From NCBI GenBank assembly GCA_918026815.1, contig CAKJVC010000086.1, forward strand, positions 231,608 through 295,607: a DNA stretch of 64,000 bases, read 5' to 3'. This document shows positions 32,400-43,131 of this stretch, piece by piece (position 1 is the stretch's first letter; the number at the start of each line of letters is the position of its first letter). Under the pieces are notes generated by a model. That model did no database searches. It was not told where the DNA came from and saw only the letters and a list, made by a program, of their open reading frames with translations. The position numbers were made by a program, and so were the translations under genes. Source of the stretch: Chalara sp. BL73. Its lineage: Eukaryota > Ascomycota > Leotiomycetes > Helotiales.

Positions 32400-33644
32400 C
32401 TTTTGACTTTATACCTCCTACTTGAGCACACTTGGCACAGACTCGCGGTTGCGTGCATGAGTACGCCTTGTGCCCGATTTCCTGGCATCGATAGCATTTC
32501 TGTGGACCATATCGCGGCTCGAAGACCCTGGTGTAGGCCGACTCTCCTGCAACATGGAAATATTGCTCTTGTAACAGTCGTGCGGCTTCGCTGCCTTTTG
32601 TGACGTAAACAACCATTGAACCATAGGCTTTCCCCCCGTCTTTCTTACTGAGCCACCCGATCTTGGCTATGTGGACACCGTTTTCCTTCCCAAGGACTTC
32701 GGCGGCGCCAGGTAAAACATTTCCGTCGTGATCGAGTATCGTTGTTCGATTGACATTGTCCACCTTGACCGGGTACAATTGGTCTCGCAGCACTCGGACT
32801 CCCTCGGCCGCAGTTTTCTGGGCCGCTTCCTTGACCCGTTGGAGTTCAGCTTCGTCTCTGCATACAATCTTGATGCGTTCCGTGTTCCTGGCGTCTTTGA
32901 GCGCCAATTTGCTTGTCCTTCCCCGGTGCGGATCTCCTCCTCAATCGCCTTCCGAACTGCCCCAGGTTGGGTCTTGCTTCTCTCTCCCTCCCCAACTCTG
33001 GACGTGTCAACTGTGCAGTACAGCGTATCGGTCATTGTTGACGGCGTGGTGCGCAGGGAGGAGAGGGTTCGTACATTGCTGGGTAAACTGTCTGGTGGCG
33101 TTCGGGCGACCTCTGCATACGATGGGGATGGGCTTGACGGTGCTTGGGCATTGGACAGCTGGGTCTGAATCTTTTCCATCATATCTGTAACCTCTGCCTT
33201 AAGCTCTGCCTTAAGCTCTGCCTTAAGTGTTTCTATCTGCTTCGTAAAAGTCCGCGTTATAGTTTCGATCTGGGTCACGTGCTCCTTCTTCTGTTCCTCC
33301 ATTGCTTTCAACAGCGACTTGACCAAGTCAGTGAGCACTTTGATCTGCATATTTGCGCTTGCGTTCGCTTTTTCGTGTACCGGCTGGTTCGGGGTCGCTG
33401 CCGCTGTTGCAGGACGTTCTCCTGCCTTCGCGGCGAGCGCCTTAACCTTCGTCGCCACACTTTGCTCCTTGGGATGCGCGCCGATCCCCGTTCGTCTTGT
33501 TTGCAACGGCATGGGAGCTTCCTCAATTACTTCAATCGTGTCCTCTGTATCGCTTGCTACCGCTCTAGAACTTCTCTTGCTCCATTCTAATGCCTTTGAC
33601 GTCTTGACGCGTTCCCGGCTCGACTGACGCGTCACGACCTCCAT
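32400..33644 (-). pseudogene. LINE ORF1 (second family), frameshifted and 3'-truncated
   Basis: Two frames on the minus strand: 33644-about 32890 and 32907-32392. The first has a basic N terminus, a coiled-coil-like stretch with ELKAELKAEVTDMMEKIQ, and SYAEVARTPP. The second has RIKIVCRDEAELQRVKEAA, IAKIGWLSKK and the knuckle CYRCQEIGHKAYSC, then CAKCAQ, after which homology stops at about 32400. This is the layout of Tad1/I-type ORF1. The first frame around 33178-33210 contains an in-frame AELKAELKAE duplication. ORF2 is absent. Confidence 0.8.
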
Positions 33645-33699
33645 CCTCCATACAACTACCGATTCTCACTAATTTGATTGCTGGCTGACTTCACAAATC

Positions 33700-33988
33700 A
33701 GTGCTAGTTCTTCGCTTGGTAAGTTCGCTTACACAGAGAACTCCAGGGTAATGGACACGTGATGGATCATGGTTATGCAAATGATCCCACCCACGAAGGT
33801 TCTATATAAGTAGATAGGGGTCTCTTTAGATAGGAGCTTCGTGCTCAACTTCAAATAGCATTCTCATACTTAGTTATTGGGATCTATTCTCTGTATATGT
33901 GATATACCTACTTCTTCCCAGACCTACAACCCACGGACTAGATCTTCTATTCCTATATTACTCTCGGAGTAGTACAGGAGCCGTAACA
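33700..33988 (+). mobile_element. degenerate LTR related to the solo LTR at 5313
   Basis: It shares ACACAGAGAAC, CACGTGATGGATCATGG, CCCACCCACGAAG, TCTATATAAGTAGATA, AGATAGGAGCTTCGTGCTCA and the ending GTATATGTGATATACC..GGAGCCGTAACA with 5313-5644. The first part is eroded and no target duplication is visible. Confidence 0.8.
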
Positions 33989-35663
33989 ATTTTCTGCATT
34001 ACTATTGGACGCGTTCGTTGATTTTCTACTGCTTGGTAAATAGTTTCACCTCCGGTTTAAGACAAGATAAAAGCATTTGAATCGGTTACATTTTCAAGTT
34101 CTGTTCTCGGCTAATGTTGGCGGATGTGTAAAAATCGTCAGCCATAATGCGGAGCCCTGGCTATTTTGGCCCGAGTGTCATCCATTTTCCAGTAACAAGC
34201 TTGCGAATTTGGCAACAGTAGCCGAGCATCTTTCTGCCTTTTTCCACCACATTATTGACTAAAGTGCCGGGAAAAGCACTTTCGCTGAAAATTGGTCAAG
34301 GGAACTTGCATTGCGCATGGCTTAGGACAAAATGAGACTATAAACCGCGACATACCAAAAGAATAGTAAAAGTAGTTGCCAAGGAATTACCGTTTGATCA
34401 CGATTAATTGAGCCAACGTATAAGTTTCTGACGACGACATACATACTGATCAGAGAATGAGATCTGAACTTCAAGATTTCAAGCTTAGAAACGAACAGAA
34501 TTATCCATAGTTGAGAATTTTGCAGTTAAACTAAGTTATGGTGTCATTGAACAGGATCTAATCTAGGTCGTTCCGGGGGGTGATTTGAAGGTAGCCTCAC
34601 CTTTTCTGAGTAGCACTTCTCTACTACGTACACACATATCTTTGCCCACATACCGTGTTTGGTGCATTCGATATCTGTTTGGCTTCTTTTTCACACATGT
34701 CATGTATCCGCGATGGATTAGGTTGCAATTTTGGCTCCTGTAGGAGGACCATTCGGGCAGATTGAGGCCGGATATGGTTCCATACCGGCGCGTGAAACAG
34801 CATTAATGAAATTGGTCTTGCCATAATTCAGTGATGACAATGGTATCCAATCCAGTTGTGACTCAAGAAATGTCATCTTCCTTCCCATCCCATAGCGCTA
34901 GTGGCCTAGAGCATGGGTTAGGGTTAAAATCGTCACTCGTCTCCACTTTTTCCTTGTGGTCAGCACGAACGCTGACGCGCGGGCACCTTGAAAATTTCGT
35001 GTGCACCAGTAAATGCAGGTCATCAAGTGTGGATCCGGACAAAGCAGGCAGTCTGCCCCACCAAAATCAATAACATTATCAGCAATCAATTGAATTTAAA
35101 AAAGAAGAGACATGGCCTGCCTATGCAATGTATTAACTTATAGATTCCTCCCTAGTTGAAGACTTCAACGTGAACGCTTTCATCTCAACCGATTAGTAAA
35201 CGATATAAGAGTTTAATGTTCCTTGGTGGCTAGTTAGTTGTAAGGAATAATAATTTGAAGAAATGTTCTGATTGGCTAAATCCCTCACTTAAGTGAGATC
35301 TTACCGCTCCGGCGGTTAAAGGGATAATTCCCCTACTGTAGAGACAGCAAGCGAGCAGATGGAGATAACAATATTCAAGGGTGTGGTGGAGCGGGGAGCA
35401 AGAGGGACGATGATTCCGCGCAGTTTTATTTGGGCACCCGGGCGCCCATGTATCAGTCGCCCCTGACACCCAACCACACCCACGATGTCGTCGGGAAATC
35501 ACATGATTACGTGCATCGAGGCTTGGCAGAGCCTTGCTACTCTGCCGCCTAGCGTCCCCCACCCTAAAAACCCGTCAGCATACCTCTAGCTGACGCGAAA
35601 GTTAAACCCTTACACTTCGTTTCAGGGCATTCAAACATTCTTCACAGTACTGCAACCTCGGAG
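33989..35663. other. long intergenic stretch without recognised genes
   Basis: No supported gene or RNA. A telomere-like GGGTTAGGGTTAAAA occurs at 34914-34928. Part of 35325-35365 resembles 10440-10480, hinting at a dispersed repeat. ORFs here are short and lack domains. Confidence 0.4.
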
Positions 35664-35887
35664 ATGCCTGTGAACCAAACATCTTTGTCGAGTGGTGGAA
35701 TCTGCGAATCTGCTGGATCGATGACTGAGCACACCCAGTTATATAATCCATTTGGGGATGGACTATCGACCTCCGATGACCTCAGCACTGGTGATGGAGT
35801 ACAGACATCAGTAGATGCCAGATACAACTCTAAACTACGACGACGAAAGGTCGAAAAAATGGGTTTCTAGGCTCTGTTGAACGTCCT

Positions 35888-36240
35888 ATGAAGCGGCTCA
35901 AATCTACACGGGTGATCGAGATGGAATTACCTCATAAGTTGTTCTGGAATCCCAGGGACCCGTCAACACATCATGACAACTATCTGCCTATATCATCGTC
36001 GATATTTAAATTATGTGAAAACTACGCGTTCCAGCATGAGGAGCAGTTTGCGCATGGAAATAAAATTTTCGATTTCATGACGGAAATATTTACAGCGAAA
36101 CGTAACTGGCAAAAGCTTGTCGTGCAGCGTTCAGCGCGCCATGCATTACGCAAGAGCTTTCTCACATACCTTACTCGCAGGCTAGAGAAGAACCCGGGTA
36201 CACAAGTAAACCACAACCTGGAAGTCCCGGAGCCATGCAA
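35888..36240 (+). other. unknown ORF segment joined to LINE RNase H
   Basis: From an ATG at 35888 about 115 codons read as plausible globular protein (ELPHKLFWNPRD.., FQHEEQFAHGNKIFDFM..). I do not recognise it. It runs in frame into the RNase H fragment at about 36245, so it is either an upstream part of that LINE or a chance fusion. A short ORF at 35664-35870 precedes it. Confidence 0.3.
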
Positions 36241-36244
36241 CGTG

Positions 36245-36690
36245 GAATCGTGGTGGGCGGCGCCGACAGTCACTATAGAGAATAACCGGGAAGCGGCTGA
36301 AGAACGATACAATCAGACCACGGTTACGCCAGAGCATCCGCTAGCAGTCTACACTAATGGGAGTGGAATTAATAAGAAGGTGGGAGCTGCCGCGGCAGCA
36401 CTAGCTACCAGCACATACACCTCTGTCTAACACTATCTACGCTGCCAAATTAGTGGGCATCTTGTCCTAGAGCAGTAATATTCACCGATAATCAAGCAGC
36501 ACTCCTAACACTCGAAAAACCGGGACGCTAATCTGGGCACTACATCGTTAATGATAGTCCATGCCCTTGATAAGGCTAGATCTCAGCACATACAAGTAGA
36601 GTTGCGTTGGATCCCGGCCCACAAGGGAATTAAAGGAAACCTACTCGCAGACAAGTTAGCAAAAGAAATGTCGAATCAGGAACTATAGTT
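36245..36690 (+). pseudogene. LINE RNase H fragment, several stops
   Basis: It reads WWAAPTVTIENNREAAEERY then LAVYTNGSGINKKVGAAAAA, where the first catalytic D of YTDGSG is N. Beyond a stop at 36430 other frames give IFTDNQAALLTLEKPGR, and LRWIPAHKGIKGNLLADKLA with the last aspartate. This is a decayed LINE RNase H domain. Confidence 0.75.
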
Positions 36691-36925
36691 TGCGACTTAC
36701 TCTCCTTACGCGGCTCCTACGGGGCTGAGTCGTCATCATTCGTAATGACTTACGCACTCCTCTTGCATATAAGAGGAGCTTGCTTCCTGTATGTAGAAAA
36801 CTTCAGAGATCAATCAATCGTTCATTGCATTACTTTGTGAACTTCCTGAATCGATAAGAAACCACAGGCTGGATGCAGATCCGGAGCTAAAGACTCCCTT
36901 CAGTCTAAACGTTACAATAATCTAG
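36691..36925 (+). repeat. possible degraded LTR
   Basis: It begins after the RNase H ends and finishes AAACGTTACA at about 36915. A GCATATAAGAGGAGC TATA-like box lies at 36766. The architecture suggests a promoter-bearing LTR, but TG start and target duplication were not found. Confidence 0.3.
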
Positions 36926-37867
36926 ATTGATTATTGAAATCCATTTCTTGCATTGCAGCGTGACAAGAGCTGGATTTGGAAACCACAACGAAATGATTTA
37001 ATGCTGCTTTTGCTTGTTCTCAGCTTCAGGATATCATCATGACATCCTCGGTGAAATAATCATCAATATCTATAATGCAGTCATAGTTAGTCTTACTTGA
37101 CAACACGGCATGCATCTGTCTACTATTTGAGATCCGCTTATTGTCAACAAGGAACTAATCCAAACACCCGCTGTCACTCATGTGGAGAGCAGACTTATAG
37201 AAGCCTCATCTAGACAGACTGGGAAATATAATCTAGACTTTGTAAGTAGAATTTTTTCTTTTTTTTTTTCCCTTTTTTTTCCTCTCCGAAAGATCTAGAG
37301 AAGGTCCCGCCTAGAAGAGTGCTATCGCAAAAGCATTCAGATAAGAATTAAATATCCCTGAGAGATCGCTGGAACTCTCAAGTGATAGTCTTCTGATCAA
37401 AGATGGATCAGATGCCACGCTAACACACAGTACTGTAGATTATAACCACTAGGATATGCGGCTCTTATCTACGGATCACTTTCTGTTGTTGCTCTTCCTT
37501 CCTTGTCTTCATATTTAGTTGTGGTTTTGCTGGTCCCGACTCTGACATGCTTTAGCGACAGATATTCCCAACATGACTTGAATATAACTTGGTAAAAATA
37601 CAAATAATTAATTATTGCACATTCTCCGCCAGCGCGTAAGGGAGATAGACGGAAATAGGGCTGAGTTTTGTAAGACATTGCATACAAACTTTACCAGCTA
37701 AAATTTGATGGCGGCCATGATGCTCGCTTAACTTAGTTCCAAAACGGACAAAGCCCAAGTCCCAATTTGGCGTTCAGGGGTACCAAGATGGGATTATCAG
37801 GGGCAATTCAGCCACTTGCAAGGATTAAAATATTCCGTTGTATGCCGTAGAAGTAAGTAAAGCAGAG
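36926..37867. other. intergenic
   Basis: No supported gene. There is a T-rich run at 37256-37280. Nothing else was recognised. Confidence 0.4.
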
Positions 37868-38177
37868 GAGAGTGATACACGACCTCCCCCCCTGTTTACT
37901 ACACGACCTCCCCCCCCTTGTCTTTCTCTGGTTTTCTTATGATATTGCAAAGTGTCATGTGATCTTTTTTTTTTAAAGTTGCAATTTCAACTGCTAAGTA
38001 AATAAAGTCAATAGTTAGGGTTAGTGGTTAGGGTTAGTTTCGGGGGGTTTGGGGGGTGTCCGACCCCCCATATTAGAGTATATTGTAGCAAAAAGTTGAA
38101 GTTGAAGTTGAAGTTGCCAAAAGACAAGGGGGGGAGGTCGTGTAGTAAGCAGGGGGGGAGGTCGTGTATCAATCGCC
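37868..38177. mobile_element. MITE with 50 bp inverted arms, TSD AAAGCAGAG
   Basis: The left arm (37873-37925) has TGATACACGACCTCC, a C-run, TTTACTACACGACCTCC, a C-run and TTGTCTTT; the right arm (38115-38173) is its reverse complement. AAAGCAGAG(G) flanks at 37859 and 38178, a 9-10 bp duplication typical of MULEs. The middle carries TTAGGGTTAGTGGTTAGGGTTAG (38017-38039 region), telomere-like. No ORF. Confidence 0.82.
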
Positions 38178-40223
38178 AAAGCAGAGGCACAAGAAATTCC
38201 TCAAATCGAGACCAAAATGGATTTTATATGTCATAGAGTCTTGGAAACCAAAGCGGCAGAGCGAAAGAAATAGTTCCGGTTTCGTGCCTGGAGTCGAAGG
38301 TTGAGGTGGCAAGAGTTCTGTGTTCAAGGCGTTGGGCGGTGGAATGTGAGATCTCAACGGCCAGCACACCATTGGCAATTATTGAAAATCGCTCGCTTCC
38401 AGCTCAACATCACTTCCCGATTCAGCTCCAGAACAATGAATGACAACAACGACTCATCTGTTCATCCAAAGAGATTCTGGACATTTCCCGTGCGATAACG
38501 AAGAAGAGACCCTCACGGAAACCGGATCCGCCATTATTGAAATTTGATGTACGAGACAGCGGCACATCATATCGTGTTGCACCAGCTTGGAAGATGGCAC
38601 GGTCCTATGCTCATTTCCACTACAAGAGCCGGTCGTCACTCTGCCGTAGTGGCACCCTCCCCGTGGCTTCGCCATCTATGCTGAGCAATTTGATGTTCGT
38701 AGCGGCAGTTGGGCTTTCAGAGTAAAAATATATCGGTGGCTTTACTACGCTATGGTCGGGCGAGACGCCGGTTCCAAACTACTAAGTCGCAAATTGCAAC
38801 ATACTCAAATCAGTCTCGTTGCTCAGACATCGTGCCAGAGGGCAGGCCTCGCACTGACTTCTCTTTCGTATATGCGTTTGGACTACTGGTCTGAGACTTG
38901 TAGAATGTGACGAATCGCAAGGCTCGAAAGGTCATAGTAATACGGGATCATTATTGAGCGAGTGGAGGAAAGCTTCCCTTAGCTTTGATATAAAAAATTT
39001 TAGATATTTTTTTCAGATTCAAGCTTTTGTAGAGCTGGCCCATCATAATTAGTGGATTCTTTGCAGTCAGCGGATCTGAGAATCGAAGCTATTTCTCTCG
39101 TACTAAGTAGAGATAACCATTTTAAGCTCTCTCTCTCCCTCTCTCTCTCTCTCTCGTTTATGAGGAGCTGGGGCGGGTCGGTGGTGGATGGCGCTAAAAA
39201 CGGAACCCGCTCTCATGTTCTGCCGGCCCCTCTTTTCTTCCTCAGCAGCTCTGTGGCCGCCGTAGCGAACTGATTCATGCAACGTTGCCACCCGGATCGG
39301 TCACATAATTATTACGGCGTAAATTACAGAACACCAAACATGTTGCCTTCTCCTGTGGCTGTCACTTTGTAGCTGTACCAGCCTTCACGGTCGCGCCTTG
39401 ATTGATGGCAAGAGATTTCGTTGTCGACAAAGCATGACAAGACGCAACGACAGCGACGATGGCGGGTGCCATTGATCCTTGCGGCTGCAGTCCTCCGATT
39501 GTGTGTTCCGTGCGGCTGCTCAAGCGACGAGACTCGAGAGTCACGGACGCCGGAGCAACTTTTGTTTTCAAACGCATGCGGCTACTACTTTAAACGATGA
39601 GACCAGGACTTGTTTTCTAAGTGGCATCAATATACTTTCATTTTTCCATATCTGTTTGATGTCGGGTTGATTGCAGATAGGCAGATGCGCTGTTTGAGTG
39701 CCAGACGCACCTAAATCATAGTTTGCACATTCGCATCATGGAGAATTGCCTACATTCGTATTCATTGAATGCGATCACAAACAGCATATGATGTAGGTTA
39801 GCGGACTTTTTAAATATGACCGCTCAAGACGAGCTCCGTATCTACGAACTTGTTGCAATGAGCGCGACAAGCCATGGGGACGCGTCAGGACTCTGTCTCG
39901 ACAGAGTTTAACTCAATACCAGACGTGAATAATTACGTTGATAACGGACTGTCTTGTCTCTGGAGATTGAAAAACTCCCTCCTTCTGATTGGCTGAAGAC
40001 ACTGTTTATTTAAGCGAATCCCGCCGCCGCACTGGCGGAACGCGCCAAGTAAACGCATGCCCTCAACTTGATTTGACTGATGTACCACAACCTCAAATAT
40101 TTTATGCTACATCATTTAGAAGCACATTGCCTCATCTAATGCTCATAGGACCCTTCCTTGACCTTTTAAGGTGCCTAGGTTTTGTGTTAGCCACTGAGTT
40201 GATAACACATTCACATACCTAAG
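38178..40223. other. long intergenic region upstream of the F-box-like gene
   Basis: No supported gene. It contains a CT-rich microsatellite at 39127-39157. The final 200 bases should hold the promoter of the gene at 40224, but no TATA box is clear. Confidence 0.4.
39127..39157. repeat. (CT)n microsatellite
   Basis: About fifteen CT units with one CCC interruption. Confidence 0.9.
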
Positions 40224-41406
40224 ATGTCACCCGATCTAGGTTAGTGGTAGCATCTAACAGACCCCATTACTACAATCTTTCCATTGCTAACCTGCAATTC
40301 CAGGAACTTTTGCTCTGCTCCCACGTGAGATCCGAGACCATATATACTCCTATGTTCTCAGCTTCGACACAACTCCCAAATGCCACTGCGAGGTCCACGG
40401 TACCCACAATGACCATGAACACCCCACAGCTATCCTCCTCACCTGCCGCCGCATCTGCTCCGAAGCACTTCCTTGTCTATACCAAACCAATGATTTTGGC
40501 ATATGGATCGATTATGATGCGGCCCATCTCTGTTGCAACAAGAGTATTATGCAGAAACTAGGGTACAAATTGACATTTGGGTTGATGCCGAAAGGACCAC
40601 GGATGCCACAGCATTTTGATATTCCGCAGGGCATGATTAAGCATTTACAAAGTCTCTCCTTGTATGTGGGAACCATTGGCGGTATTACGGAGTATGATAT
40701 CGTGCCTACGAAGCGACAGACTATCTTTGGACCGGAACGCCCGTCTTATATTCCACTACTCAAGGCTGTTAATCAGGCTTGTCGGCTTTTGGAAGGATAT
40801 CTAAGTATACATAAGCTCAACGTAGTCGTAGCGGCCATGAGCAAGAATCCAGGCAGCATTGAGATGGTTATGGATCCTATCGGAAATTTAAGGGGAGTGA
40901 AGAGATGTGTTATTGGTATCTACTCGATGCAGCCGGACCAGTGGCTAAATTGGGAGCTGAAGAAGAGCTACCGAATGTACATGGCTCGAATCATGGGAAT
41001 GCCTAAAGGCGCCATAGCCACATCCTACATTCCTGATGAGAACAATGGCCAAGCCGAGAAAGGCATCTTTGATTTGGTAGGATGTCGGGGCATCCCAGGA
41101 ATTGGCAACGCGGACAGGATCGCGGATAGCAGCGACTATGATAGTGATTTGGATGATGTCTTTTATGGCGATGATCATGATGAGTTTGAAGAATTCTTGG
41201 AATCAATGGTGCCTGGGTACTATGATGATGATTTTGAAGACATGATGAGCGAGGATGAGAATGATGAGGAAAATGGGTTTGAGGACGAGGAGAATGGGTT
41301 TGAGGATGAGGAGAATTGGTTTGAGGACGAGGACACTGTGGAGGAGGATGAATTCGAGGGGAGTGATGATGGACTAATGCCGGATTTGGTGGATGATGTT
41401 GACTAA
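40224..41406 (+). CDS. F-box-like protein with acidic repeat tail, two exons
   Basis: Exon 1 is 40224-40239; the intron is 40240-40303 (GTTAGT.. branch GCTAAC.. TTCCAG); exon 2 is 40304-41406. The join gives 372 residues starting MSPDLGTFALLPREIRDHIY, a short F-box-like motif (LLPREIRDHIYSYVLSF) common at the start of fungal proteins of unknown role. The middle has CHCEVHG..CRRICSEALP and a PxRPSYIPLL region. From residue about 285 the protein is Asp/Glu-rich, with three imperfect copies of DEENGFE. The single long frame from an internal ATG at 40549 would miss the motif. It may be a substrate adaptor for ubiquitin ligase, but that is inference from the motif only. Intact. Confidence 0.75.
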
Positions 41407-41678
41407 GTACTCTCCTCCGACTTATTAACGGCATGTTTTTCATGGTGTGTATTGCTAAGCAGATATACCAGCAGTTCGAAGCCCGCAGGCAGGTTGGCGG
41501 AGTTGGTAGCAAACACAAATTTTATTTCAATTTTTTATGCTGCTTCAATGTTTCAATTCCCTGTCCCACGACGGCGAGATCAGCGGCGTGCAGATAGCGA
41601 GATCTTTGCTCCAGCTTCCGAACTACTACACTCACAATTACAACATCGTCCAACTCAATCTCTGGTGGCTAAAGAGAT

Positions 41679-43131
41679 ATGTGCGTGCAGCCATCCAGCC
41701 CACCGCTCCCTGATGATGGCTCCTCTGACTCTATGGGTGAGGAACAGTCCACTTACCAAGCCAGCGACACGGCTCCCATGAGCCGCTTCGACAACTACAA
41801 ATGGCAGGGTCCGCAGCTTCCTCACTTCTCGCTCTTCGAGTACTGCATGCTGGTGCAAATCAGGAACCTGCGTGATGCCGTAATAGCCGATGTAGAATAT
41901 GACGCCGAACACCCTAAGCACGGTCTATGCATGCAGCGGCTGGCTCACAAAAAGTCTCAAGTAACGACAGTTACTTTTACCGGCCAATTTTCTGAATTCC
42001 AGGCTGAGGAGGAAGCCGTTCAAGGAGGTCATCCGAGGACAACTGCAATCGAGAATGACCTTGGCGAAGTACTATTGGGGCTATTTCATGGAACCAACTG
42101 CGCCCGCTCTTCCAGCGACATGCGGCTGATATGAGACGAAACGGGACGCTTCTGCCAAGGTTTGGACTATCGTGGAACCAACTCTTTCACGCATAACCGC
42201 AACTTCGCAAGGAATATTGAATTGCTTCGGAAGTCGAGAGAAGATAGTCGGATTGATGCTGCGTTGCGCCAGTTAGCGAATCGGCCTGATGATTCGCTCG
42301 ACCACGAGATCGATGATATAGACCCTGCTAATCTGGAACCGGACGACGAAGAGTCCTATGCTCCCATGGATGAGGGTTTTAGCGCCGAGACGCTAATAGC
42401 AGCATATCATTCCATCGCCAAGTCTTGGGATGCAGAAAAACTTACTACGGGCCGGCGCATTCCTACATTATTATCAGGACCAACCTGTACTCGATCCTTG
42501 GAGTTAGATTGTCTGCAGCCTCTTGACGTTTTCGGGCTGCCTACATATGCAACCTCCGGGCTCAAATTCTTCCCTGCAACTACGTTGGAATGCTGGAACA
42601 ATCGAGTAAAAAGGTTTTGTAACGCTTGGGGACACTGGTGATTCGACAGCTGAGGATCATCCTGCATTCGAGCTCGATGATTTTAATCTCCCCTTCGGAG
42701 ATAGCATCCTACAGCCCCAGCTAAATATAGCAGAGGAAACACCAAATCTAGTGGACCGCCGCTCTCGGGTAAGCAAAAACCCTACTGGCGCATCTCTTAC
42801 ATTGCTTGTCATGGAGGATCTTGTTGTTGAGAGGGTAATTTCGAGTGCTTTAGCCTGGGCGGATCACGCCTGTTATTCATCTGAGCAGCCGGATCAGATG
42901 CTCCTTTATGTTGGAGGTGAAAGTGGGGTTGGCAAGAGCCATATCATCAAAGGCATTACTGCTGGCATGGATCTCATTCTCCGCAAAGGTGAAGACCACC
43001 GACAGGAGCGGCAGCAGATAATATTGGCAGCAACACCTACCATACATCGCTAGGTATCAGCATTAACAAATCCCGAGAAACGAATATGAGTCCTCGCGTT
43101 AGGAGACTCTGGTTTAGGAAGAGTAACTTAC
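41679..43131 (+). pseudogene. Helitron helicase remnant
   Basis: Three frames in succession. 41679-42134 has YDAEHPKHGLCMQRLAHKK and VTFTGQFSEFQAEEEAVQ..ENDLGEVLLGLF, typical of the region before the helicase in fungal Helitrons. 42162-42641 is acidic linker (IELLRKSREDSRIDAALRQL). 42751 on has LLYVGGESGVGKSHIIKGI, the Walker A of a PIF1-like helicase, then in another frame NTYHTSLGISINKSR and SPRVRRLW. No Rep nuclease part and no CTRR end with hairpin were found. Multiple frameshifts make it dead. Confidence 0.72.

Noticed and set aside
33144..33627. Plus-strand ORFs with hydrophobic runs
   Set aside because: Antisense of the LINE ORF1; no membrane-protein gene is supported.
34624..34824. 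Possible P-loop or LINE fragment on the minus strand (frames with YGKTNFINAVSRAG)
   Set aside because: Stops in all frames and no second motif; similarity to any family is too weak.
34914..34928. Telomere-like GGGTTAGGGTTAAAA
   Set aside because: Only two units; too short to call an interstitial telomere.
41003..41518. Minus-strand ORF rich in His/Pro
   Set aside because: Antisense of the acidic repeat tail of the F-box-like gene.
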